NCBI GenBank assembly: GCA_011009095.1
Contig: VTPC01000394.1
Location: 322,237 to 386,236 of the forward strand
Length of the DNA stretch: 64,000 nucleotides
DNA from: Ignelater luminosus
Lineage: Eukaryota; Arthropoda; Insecta; Coleoptera; Elateridae
Reading direction: 5' to 3'
Below are positions 34,465-44,070 of the stretch, piece by piece. The position numbers were made by a program, and so were the translations under genes. How positions within the stretch are numbered: position 1 is the first letter of the stretch; each line of letters begins with the position of its first letter. The notes under the pieces are model-generated. The model was given only the letters and a program-made list of their open reading frames with translations. It searched no databases and was not told the DNA's origin.

Positions 34465-34600
34465 AATACTTTGAAAGATTTTTCACTAGTGTGAAGTCTT
34501 AAAAAGGCTTCTTACCAGTATGAATGCATTTACTTCATGTTTTTAGAAAAGAAAGATCCGATTAAATAGCTTATGAATATTCTTGTTCTAACTCCTTTCA
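34465..34600 (-). repeat. Dispersed repeat with zinc-finger linker-like words, copy 2
   Basis: Related to 28424-28560 in the same orientation. On the minus strand it contains CIHTGKKPF followed by a stop and LHTSEKSF in another frame. It also shares AGCTTATGAATATTCT-like sequence with copy 1. Not an intact gene. Confidence 0.4.
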
Positions 34601-34943
34601 AAGAGATACGGCAAAGTATCTGAAATAGAACACGACATTCAGCTAATGTTTACTACCATACTGGTTCTTCAAGATTTGAATCAGATTAGCTAAGTTGTAA
34701 AGTTTTACAATAATAATATTTTTATTACCTGTAAATTTTAATTTGATTTGTAATGGCAACCTTTTGAAAATTCATTTGATTACTGATAAAGATGCTTTTT
34801 AAGACCTGAACATTTTTTTTAATTAAAAGGAACAAAAAATTAAATCTTTATCAGTAAATTTATGGATTTTTTAAATGACTTGAATGGCACCTTTTTTGGG
34901 TTATTTTTATCATTCATTAACATGGGTAATTGGTTGGTGACAG

Positions 34944-35027
34944 GTTCATAGCACAAGTAAGAAGCTTCTCTATCAACTAGATCACTTGGTTCAAGTCTGC
35001 AATCAACCAGGAGTTGAAAAGAAACAT
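34944..35027 (+). CDS. trio: trio alternative exon B: spectrin repeat 3 end, canonical form
   Basis: An 84-bp exon, phase 0-0. The acceptor context TTGGTTGGTGACAG has almost no pyrimidine tract, so it is weak, although CATTAAC about 25 nt upstream would serve as a branch site. The donor is CAT|GTAAAT. The 28-residue peptide begins VHSTSKKLLYQLDHLVQVCN and ends VEKKH. It joins in frame to the AYTE end of the 27422-27868 exon and to the GDNTT start at 35279. Gap-free similarity to exon A, matching phases and the poor acceptor suggest regulated alternative use. The tail lacks the Thr/Asn-rich extension of exon A. Confidence 0.85.
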
Positions 35028-35278
35028 GTAAATATCTCTTCATATCTCTTTTCTTCTATTCTGATTTTTCATCTTTTATTATTTTTTTTTTTTATAAAAC
35101 TTGACAAAGAGCATGTTTTTATTGAAATATAATAAGCGATTTTGCAATAATGAGTCATGCAAGATTTACAAATTTATTACGATTTTTGTACAAAATAGTA
35201 TTGTATGATTCTGTTATTGTAGAAGTATAGAAATTCTGAGGTTACTAAAGCATGTTTTGTTTGCTTTAATTTAAATAG

Positions 35279-35476
35279 GGTGATAATACAACCAATTATG
35301 AAAGTCGACCAGGAGGAAATCCTGCTGCTGATTATAGTGAAGGTGCTAGTCATGTACTTGCTGTAATTCATCAAATTTTAAATCATCATCGAGCATTAGA
35401 ACAGAAGTGGCATGCGAAGAAAATAAAACTTCATCAAAGGCTAGCCTTGAGATTATTTCAGGATGATGTTAAACAG
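35279..35476 (+). CDS. trio: trio exon: linker and start of spectrin repeat 4
   Basis: 66 codons, phase 0-0. Acceptor TTTAATTTAAATAG, donor CAG|GTAAGT (consensus). It starts with a polar, low-complexity linker (DNTTNYESRPGGNPAADYSE) and then reads ASHVLAVIHQILNHHRALEQ, KWHAKKIKLHQRLALRLF and QDDVKQ. These are the conserved helices of the next Trio spectrin repeat. The intron before it is only 251 bp when exon B is used, but 7.2 kb when exon A is joined directly. Confidence 0.94.
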
Positions 35477-35588
35477 GTAAGTTTTATTTAGTTACACATT
35501 TTTAGTTATAGTAAGTAAAATTTTGGATGAATTTAACTAAAATTTTCCAAAAATTGCATTTTTATTATTTTTTTTTTTATTGTTTCAG

Positions 35589-35711
35589 GTACTTGACTGG
35601 CTTACCAATCACGGTGAAGTATTTATTAGAAAAAATACAAGCATCGGCAGGAATCTTCAAAAAGCAAGGGTTTATCAGAAGAGTCACGAACACTTTGAAA
35701 ATGTTGTCCAG
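35589..35711 (+). CDS. trio: trio exon: spectrin repeat 4 continuation
   Basis: 41 codons, phase 0-0, only 112 bp after the previous exon. Acceptor ATTGTTTCAG, donor CAG|GTAAGT. Peptide: VLDWLTNHGEVFIRKNTSIG then RNLQKARVYQKSHEHFENVV and Q. It continues the LFQDDVKQ helix of the preceding exon exactly as expected in Trio. The next expected segment (an NTYTNADKLL-like start) was searched for by eye to the end of the window and not found, so the following intron exceeds 28 kb. Confidence 0.94.
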
Positions 35712-37360
35712 GTAAGTGTTTCTATTTTCTTGTGTCAGCTTTAAATTATTTATAACAAGAGAAATGTTAAATTTAAATATTGCAAGATAAAAACATTTCA
35801 AATTATTTGAAAGTTCACACAAAAGGTTTCTCAAAATGCGTAGACTTTTATAAATCAACAAACCATAGTTCTTTGACTGATGATACTACATAAAAGCTCC
35901 ACAGCTTGAGGCTATTTTACTTATACAGTTGTGTGTTTGCAAAGCCCAAGCGCTAGTGGCTTTACACATAGAGATTCTGTTGTGTGGGGTTTCACAACAA
36001 TGGAGCATTCATTTCAACATATTATAACACATGCGACAAATAATAAAAGTGAAGTTTGTAATAGGAAAGTATGACATATCTAAGCCAGCTGCGTTTTATA
36101 AAGTTTAAAATGAAAATAATACGTAATTGCTATAAAGCATTGTAGTAACACAATTGAAAGAATAAATGAAAGTTTTTTAATTTAAAAATTCAGTTTGTAA
36201 TTAAATCGTTATTAGTTTGTTTGAAATCTGGCTATCAATCAAAAGTAATTTGTGAATGATAAAATCCATTAGGATCTCAATTAAAAGATTAAAATTTAAA
36301 AAATCATAGTGGTAGAAGATTTTGCTTTGGTAAAAGCTAGGAAAGTTTACGTCAAAAAAATATTTTCCCTACCAAATATTATAGGTAACAATTAAACTGC
36401 AGAATCTGTACAGTTACAACTTTGATTTTAGAAATTCTAAGTCTGACTCTGTTAATGTTACATGTAATTAATAAGAAGTTCAACTTCCACTGTGACTCCA
36501 CCTCTAAGTCCTACTTGTTTGTCTGTTTGCTTGGAACTAGGAAAGAAGTATCGTTGCGAAGTATTAACGCGGCAATGATAGGTTCGTGGCGGTGCTCGCG
36601 GTGGTGCTCGGAGTGGTGTTGATGGCGCTAAACAAGGGACGCGATTGGTGTATAGGAAGAACAGGTTATTTGAACACGTTGTATGTTTTCGGTGTCTGTT
36701 TTACAATGCTGTATGATGTCGCGAACAGTGTAAGCGACTTCTGTGAAGCCTCTGTGATGACATATCAATGGTGGTGAGGCCAGTTCTGGTTTTTTGTTTG
36801 TGACTGATAATTGCCTGGAGACTGGTTTTGCGTATTTCTTCACGATCTTCTTCCAACATTGGTGTCCGCTGTGTTTCTGCTATCTTGTGTTGATTAGATA
36901 AGGGCATTGGGATAACTGAACAGTCATCTGTAGACGATGGGGGTGCCCTTCAATTGAAGGAACAGGATATAATTCTTGTTATCCTTTGCGAAAACAACTT
37001 ACATGTCAACTAGAATGAAAACTGATGGGAAAAGAAAAAAGAGGTAGAGGTAGATTTGAAGGAAATTTAGGCAGGGAAAAAAGGAAAAATTATATTCTGG
37101 GCAAAATCTAGAAACTTGAAAACAGTTTTGGCGAAAGATGGGAAAGAATTAAAGTCAAATGGATCAAAATTCATGAAACTGAGCAACTTGGACAGATAGA
37201 AATTTTACAGGAAGTGCAAGAGAAAGAAAGAAATTTAAAATGTAAGGAGTGGTTGGCTCTATGCTCTACTTAACAGTTGCTGAACCCTATCTGTCCTTCC
37301 TCAGTTAATGTTGATTGTAACAAGAGACCATAAAGCCGTGTATATAAGGTAATGCTAAGT
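35712..37360. other. trio intron, start: no gene recognised
   Basis: Mostly AT-rich. A GC-richer patch at about 36540-36950 has short open frames on both strands, and 37010-37260 is purine-rich and can be read as a lysine/glutamate-rich peptide. None matches a family I know. This may be an old insertion. Confidence 0.45.
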
Positions 37361-37499
37361 AAGTTATACGACTGTAAACTACAGTAATTATCAGGGTTTA
37401 GAAGGCTTTTCTCTAACATGTGCCGTTTTAGTAATAAGCACACACTGGAGAAAAACCTTCTAAATCCTGACAGCTACAAAGTTTACTGACATATAACTT
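37361..37499. mobile_element. Palindromic foldback repeat (MITE-like)
   Basis: A 139-bp palindrome with arms of about 60 bp. The left arm is AAGTTATACGACTGTAAACT... GGTTTAGAAGGCTTTTCTC; the right arm is GAGAAAAACCTTCTAAATCC ... GTTTACTGACATATAACTT. Related palindromes lie at 40716-40857 and 42880-43021. The inner arm word (TGGAGAAAAGCCTTCT in other copies) can be read TGEKPS, like a zinc-finger linker. No open frame; non-autonomous. Confidence 0.7.
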
Positions 37500-39173
37500 T
37501 CAGACCTGTTCCTACGAATACCTGACGCTAGTGTCATGCCATTTGGTCTATTTTTATTGCAGCGGATATAAAATAAATCTCTTTTGCGCTTTTTGTAGAT
37601 CAATGTGACATATTTAAAATTCAATGTGCATTCCACAACTGCACAAACGTTTGTAAATTAATAATGCAAATTCGCTGCATGATTCGAAGAACTTTTTAGT
37701 TGCAGGAAGTAATATCAAAATGTGGCCAAATTTTAAAATCATAATTAAAAGACGTGCAGAAGTTTTAACGTTGTTTCGCAATTATTGTGTCAATGAACTG
37801 TATAATTGCCGGAAAAGTAAGGAATTTCAGTGCTAAATAATTTTTCAGTTTTGATTTTCATCCCAAATCATCGTCAATTAATTTGGCTTCCGTCACGTTT
37901 ATAAACCAAACAGAAGATAATATGATAACGGATTTATTCGTTCATCCATGACCACGTCCGCTTTTTAATTGCGTTTCGCTTTTTAATTACTACACCCCAG
38001 AGTGCAGGATCTATTTCATGGCTACTAAAATCTAATTGCATAACTACTCAATCATTTAAAAAGGTAAATACTATCAGTACAGATTCGCATGATTCATTGT
38101 GAATGATTAATGCCTTTGTTCTCTTGATAGTGCCGGCATTAATAGCCCATTAGATGTGAAACAAGGGAGACTAAAAGCTCATTATACATGCATAGTTTAA
38201 TGTCCGCTTGCATTAACGTATTAAATTACAAATTTTCTAGTAGAAATTGAATACTTTTAAGATTTTGGTTTTTGATTCATTTTTAAATCGGGGCGACCCC
38301 CTCCATACTGTCGACAATTACATTTAAAAAGAACTGAATTTACATAAATGAATAATTACGAACAATTAATATCAAATGCAATTATGCCGATGCGTTCGAG
38401 AATTTTCTGAGTAATAAGTAGTCTGCAGAGAGATGCAATATGTAAATTTCTGCTGGGGTTGCTAGTCTCGGCCTTTAGAAATTAATTATCAATTTAAATT
38501 TCAAGATCTTCCAAGTTGCAAATAAATTAAAGAGCAGGACTCTTCGTGAATAATTAAGTTATATTTCCTTTGCTTTGAATTTAACTAAAATTGTTTTTTA
38601 AAACGAAATAATAATATTTCTTTGAAATTTAAAACTTTCCAGAAGCAAGTGTTACGTCTGTGTCAATCAGTCTCTTGCATGTTTGAAATAAGAGCTATTA
38701 AGATTTTTCTTGTACGGTATATTTTGAAAGACGGGTGGGCGTCGGTGTATCATTTTCTTTATTTGCTCTTTGATTTCGACAAGAGTTTTATTTGGTTGCT
38801 TAAAAGTATCAAATGAACGTAACTTTTACTTTTAGAATTTAAAAAATGGCTTGGTCTTGTTTTGTTTATATTGAAATGTTGTGTTTCTTGAGCTTCTATT
38901 AGCGTCTGTTAAGAGTTCAGGATGCAATAGTACAATATATAGAGCGGTCAAGTAAATTTTGAGTCAAGTTGACTGAATATCGCGATATACCTACAAGTAA
39001 CATCTTCTGTAGCTAACACGATTCGCAATTCATCACGTGTTTAAATCCGGAATTAACTGTCAAATATGTGACCCTGTAATGTCTCCTAGAACAAGTCGAC
39101 TAATTAGGAAACAATCTTTGATAGATAAAGTATTAAGGATCGACGGGTATTCTCTCAGTTTTTCTTCTTAAAA
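37500..39173. other. trio intron: nothing recognised
   Basis: AT-rich sequence without a clear repeat or gene. It ends at the left border of the duplicated block. Confidence 0.55.
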
Positions 39174-39479
39174 TCAAGGAAGTTTGAAAAGGGTAGAATA
39201 GTAAAATTGTCAAATAAATCAGAGATGACGCTTGAAAATGATGTATAGCATAGGTCTTTGATCAACACAACATCGATTGGAAAGTTGCTACAATTTTGCA
39301 TAAGAAAATTCTTTCAGGTTTCTATCTACTTTAAACTTCTTGTGAGACACGTGATGGTGAGACACTCGTCATGGTTCAGTGTTGTTTCTTACCAGGGTCT
39401 TAGTGCATCACATATGTGACAAAACGTGAGAGCTCTCTCTCATTTGTATTTGATTTTTCTTAAAAGAGTTAATGAAGAA

Positions 39480-40690
39480 GCCCAACTTCTTAGTGCCTCT
39501 TGAGTGACCTCCGTTGGCCCAAGGTCGGGTTTCTGAAACTGGCCCCGACTGACAGCACCAAAAGACCATACAATTCATTCAGTATGTTGGAAGTCGCAGG
39601 CTGATTCGCGTTTGTGCTTACTTTTCATGAGAAGGTCACTGGATGGCGAAGCCCAGCTTCGGACCACTGGAGGTTACCTTTGGGTGACTTCCATCGGCCC
39701 AAGGTCGGGCTTCTGATTGATAGCACCGAAAGACTATTTAAAGTCCTGTATGTTGAAAGCCACAGGTTGATCCGCGTTTGTGTTTGCTTTTTTTAAGAGC
39801 CCGATTTTGGGCCACTTCCAGTGCCTTTTGAGTGACTGTTGAGTGATCTCCGATGACCCAAGGTCGGGCTTCTGAAACTCGTCCTCATTGACAGCATCAA
39901 AAGACTATAAAGCTCTGTATGTTGAAAGTCGCAAGCTGATCCGCGTTCGTGTTTGCTTTTCTTAAGAGCCCGATTTGGGCCATTTTCAGTGCTCTTCTCG
40001 GTGCCCTTTGAGTGACCTCCGATGACCCAAGGCGAGCTTCTGAAACTGGCCTCGACTGACAGCATCAAAAGACTATAAAGTTCTGTATGTTGGAAGTCAC
40101 AGGCCGGTTCGCGTTTGTGTTTATTTTTCTTAAGAGGTGGCACCATTTAATGATCTTCGAGTGAATGTTGAATTACCTCTGGCGGCCCAAACTCGGGCAC
40201 CGAAAGACTATAAAGTCCTGTATGATGGAGGTCACAGATCGATCCACGTCTGCATTTACCTCTCTTAAGAGGGCGAAACCCGACTTTGGACAACTGGAAG
40301 TGATCCGTTCAGTGATCTTTAAGTGGCCTCTGGTGGTCCAATGTCAGATTTCTGAAATTGACTCTGATTGATAGCACCAAATGACCATAAAGGTCTGTAT
40401 GTTGTAATTTGCAGACTAATCTGCGTTCGTATTTACTGTTTCTAAGAAGGTTAATGTAGGGCGAAGCCCGACCTTGGCCCACCAAAGGTGGTTGTCAAGT
40501 GATCTTTGTGCGACCTCCGTTGACTCAAGGTTAGGTTTCTGAAACTGGCCCTGATTGATAGCATGAAAAGACGGTAAAGTCCTGTATGTTTGGAGCTGCA
40601 GACTGTTCGGTATTCGTACTCACTTAAGAAGATTAATGGAGGACGAAACCCAATAAATCGAGTCACCTGAAGTGGCTGTCGAATGTTCAT
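39480..40690. repeat. Satellite, ~165-bp unit with internal dyad
   Basis: AAGGTCGGG-type words recur near 39521, 39701, 39860, 40028, 40186, 40338 and 40524 (steps of about 150-185 bp). Each unit also holds TCTGAAACTGGCCC, GACTATAAAGTCCTGTATGT and a TTTTCTTAAGAGG-like word. Many units carry GCCCAAGGTCGGGCTTC and, further on, its near complement GAAGCCCGACTTTGG, so the monomer contains a dyad. A second copy of the array is at about 41655-42860. Minus-strand open frames with repeated CDFQHTELYSLLMLS are products of the repeat. Confidence 0.8.
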
Positions 40691-40715
40691 AAAGTCCTGC
40701 ATGCATATAGTGCTT

Positions 40716-40857
40716 AGTTATACAGCAATAAAGTATTATGTCAGAACTTAAAAGGCTTTTCTCTAGTGTGTAGTAAACAGTAATTTGCCGCTGTCAGCAC
40801 GCACTGGAGAAAAGCCTTCTAAATCCGGATAACTACAATATTTACGTTCGTATAGCT
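40716..40857. mobile_element. Palindromic foldback repeat, second copy
   Basis: Arms AGTTATACAGCAATAAAGTA ... AAAAGGCTTTTCTCTAGTGT and GCACTGGAGAAAAGCCTTCT ... TTACGTTCGTATAGCT; same family as 37361-37499. Confidence 0.65.
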
Positions 40858-41255
40858 TCAAAATCTGATTCTACGTAAAGCTGACGACAGAAAGCTTAAA
40901 GTGAATACAGATCGGGCTGCTTCATATCTACTTGCTTTAAGGCAGTCACCTCATTGACTTAACTGAGGTCGGCTTTGTTTCTTACTATGTTCTGTGCCAC
41001 GATTACGCACAGACCAACAGCCCACAAGTCTCCGCTTGCTTTTATTTTGTGTTGTGACCAAGCTAACCTGATGGGCATCAGGTGCGAAAGAATCCAAGTA
41101 GGAAGCTCTGGCCGGATTTGTGCTAATTTCGTGGTTTCTTCTCTAGATACGGAATCTGAAACAAGAATTCGATCGATCTTTGGAAAGATTCGAGACTGGC
41201 ATGCGAATGGACACACCGATCGAGTAGCACACCTTCTCAGAAAGATGAAACCAAT

Positions 41256-41355
41256 NNNNNNNNNNNNNNNNNNNNNNNNNNNNNNNNNNNNNNNNNNNNN
41301 NNNNNNNNNNNNNNNNNNNNNNNNNNNNNNNNNNNNNNNNNNNNNNNNNNNNNNN
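41256..41355. other. Assembly gap, 100 N
   Basis: Exactly 100 undetermined bases, the conventional length for a scaffold gap of unknown size. Open frames running through it are meaningless. Confidence 0.98.
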
Positions 41356-43424
41356 TCAAGGAAGTTTGAAAAGGGTAGAATAGTAAAATTGTCAAATAAA
41401 TCTGAGATGACGCTTGAAAATGATGGATAGCATAGGTCTTTGATCAACACAACATCGATTGGAAAGTTTCTGCAATTTTGCATAAGAAAATTCTTTGAGG
41501 TTTCTATCTACTTTAAACTTCTTGTGAGACACGTGATGTGAGACACTCGTCATGGTTCAGTATTGTTTCTTACCAGGGTCTTAGTGCATCACATATGTGA
41601 CAAAACGTGAGAGCTCTCTCTCATTTGTATTTGATTTTTCTTAAGAGAGTTAATGAAGAAGCCCAATTTCTTAGTGCCCCTTGAGTGACCTCCGTTGGCC
41701 CAAGGTCGGGTTTCTGAAACTGGCCCCGACTGATAGCACCAAAAGACCATACAGTTCATTCAGTATGTTGGAAGTCGCAGGCTGATTCGCGTTTGTACTT
41801 ACTTTTCATGAGAAGGTCAATGGATGGCGAAGTCCAGCTTCGGACCACTGGAGGTTACCTTTGGGTGACTTCCATCGGCCCAAGGTCGGGCTTCTGATTG
41901 ATAGCACCGAAAGACTATTTAAAGTCCTGTATGTTGAAAGTCACAGGCTGATCCGCGTTTGTGTTTGCTTTTTTTAAGAGCCCGATTTTGGGCCCTTTTC
42001 AGTGAACTTTGAATGTCCGTTGAGTCTAAGGTCAGGCTTCTGAAACTGACCCTAATTGACAGCATCAAAAGACCATAAAGTTCTGTGTGTTGAAAGTCGC
42101 GGGCTGATCCGCGTTCGTGTTTGCTTTTCTTAAGAGCCCGATTTGGGCCATTTTCAGTGCTCTTCTCGGTGCCCTTTGAGTGACCTCCGATGACCCAAGG
42201 CGAGCTTCTGAAACTGGCCTCGACTGACAGCATCAAAATACTATAAAGTTCTGTATGTTGGAAGTCACAGGCCGATTCGCGTTTGTGTTTATTTTTCTTA
42301 AGAGGTGGCACCATTTAATGGCCTTCGAGTGAATGTTGAATTACCTCTGGCGGCCCAAACTCGGGCACCGAAAGACTATAAAGTCCTGTATGATGGAGGT
42401 CACAGATCGATCCACGTCTGCATTTACCTCTCTTAAGAGGGCGAAACCCGACTTTGGACAACTGGAAGTGATCCGTTCAGTGATCTTTAAGTGACCTCTG
42501 GTGGTCCAATGTCAGATTTCTGAAATTGACTCTGATTGATAGCACCAAATGACCATAAAGTTCTGTATGCTGTAGTTTGCAGACTAATCTGCGTTCGTAT
42601 TTACTGTTTCTAAGAAGGTTAATGTAGGGCGAAGCCCGACCTTGGCCCACCAAAGGTGGTTGTCAAGTGATCTTTGTGCGACCTCCGTTGACTCAAGGTT
42701 AGGTTTCTGAAACTGGCCCTGATTGATAGCATGAAAAGACGGTAAAGTCCTGTATGTTTGGAGCTGCAGACTGTTCGGTATTCGTACTCACTTAAGAAGA
42801 TTAATGGAGGACGAAACCCAATAAATCGAGTCACCTGAAGTGGCTGTCGAATGTTCATAGTCTTGTATGCATATAGTGCTTAGTTATACAGCAATAAAGT
42901 ATTATGTCAGAACTTAAAAGGCTTTTCTCTAGTGTGTAGTAAACAGTAATTTGCCGCTGTCATCACGCACTGGAGAAAAGCCTTCTAAATCCGGATAACT
43001 ACAATATTTACGTTCGTATAGCTTCAAAATCTGATTCTACGTAAAGCTGACGACAGAAAGCTTAAAGTGAATACAGATCGGGCTGCTTCATATCTACTTG
43101 CTTTAAGGCAGTCACCTCATTGACTTAACGTCTGAGGCCGGCTTTGTTTCTTACTATGTTCTGTGCCACGATTACGCACAGACCAACAGCCCACAAGTCT
43201 CCGCTTGCTTTTATTTTGTGTTGTGACCAAGCTAACCTGATGGGCATCAGGTGCAAAAGAATACAAGTAGGAAGCTCTGGCCGGATTTGTGCTAATTTCG
43301 TGGTTTCTTCTCTAGATACGGAATCTGAAACAAGAATTCGATTGATCTTTGGAAAGATTCGAGACTGGCATGCGAAGGGACACACCGATCGAGTAGCACA
43401 CCTTCTCAGAAAGATGAAACCAAT
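41356..43424. repeat. 2.1 kb duplicated block, copy 2 (right of gap)
   Basis: Starts at the very first base after the gap with the sequence that starts copy 1 and ends with AAAGATGAAACCAAT, where copy 1 meets the gap. Differences are scattered substitutions, a 3-bp indel near 43131 and one more diverged satellite unit at about 41990-42115. It contains the ~165-bp satellite and the foldback repeat at 42880-43021. Confidence 0.9.
42880..43021. mobile_element. Palindromic foldback repeat, third copy
   Basis: Counterpart of 40716-40857 within copy 2 of the duplicated block; the same arms are present. Confidence 0.65.
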
Positions 43425-44070
43425 CTAGATAAACTCCAGTTAATCCAAGCTCGATCGTTGTAACAAGCTTTGGTCCGACTGGAGCTATCTTGATATTTTT
43501 TTTATCTAGAATTGAAGACTGAAACAAGAATTCAATTGATCTTTGGAAAGATTCAAAACTTGCATGCACAGGGACCCACCGATCAAGTTGCAAACCTTTT
43601 CGGACAGATGCAGCCGATCTAGATGAACTCCAGTTAATCCAAGCTCTGTCGTTGTAACAAGCTTTGGCCCGACTGGAGCTATCTTGACGTTTTTTTCATC
43701 TGGAATTGAAGACTGAAACAAGAATTTGATCGATTTTTGGAAAGATTCGAGACTTGCATGTACGGAGACATACTGGTCGAGTAACAAACCTCAGAAAAAT
43801 GAAACCGATCTAGCTGAACTCAAGTTAATCCAAACCCGACGGTTGTAACAAACTTTTGCCCAACTGGAGCTATTTTGATGATTTTTGTATCTGGAATTGA
43901 AGACAGAAACGAGAATTCGATCAATCTTGCATGCGCAGGGACACGCCGATCAAGTCGCAAAGATGAAACCGATCTAGACGAACTCAAGTTAATCCAAACT
44001 GGGCCGTTGTAACAAGCTTTGACCGGACTGGAGCTGACAAGAATTTGATTGATCTTTGGAGAGATTTAGA
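43320..44070. repeat. Satellite, ~193-bp unit, about four copies
   Basis: GAAACAAGAATTC-like words occur at 43327, 43521, 43714 and 43905, then a shortened unit near 44037. Units share GATCTTTGGAAAGATTC, a CCGATCTAGATGAACTCCAG-like segment, GTTAATCCAAGC, GTTGTAACAAGCTTTGG and GACTGGAGCTATCTTGA. The start of the first unit lies inside the duplicated block. Confidence 0.85.

Larger units (their letters stand above)
39174..41255. repeat. 2.1 kb duplicated block, copy 1 (left of gap)
   Basis: From TCAAGGAAGTTTGAAAAGGG to AAAGATGAAACCAAT this block matches 41356-43424 almost base for base. It consists of a unique lead, a satellite of about seven ~165-bp units (39480-40690), a foldback repeat (40716-40857) and a tail starting the 193-bp satellite family. 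It stops exactly at the last base before the run of N. Confidence 0.9.

Noticed and set aside
40959..41483. Open frames running through the gap
   Set aside because: They consist in part of N; nothing can be said about them.
39793..42314. Minus-strand frames with repeated CDFQHTELYSLLMLS segments
   Set aside because: Translation of the ~165-bp satellite; frames break where unit lengths change.
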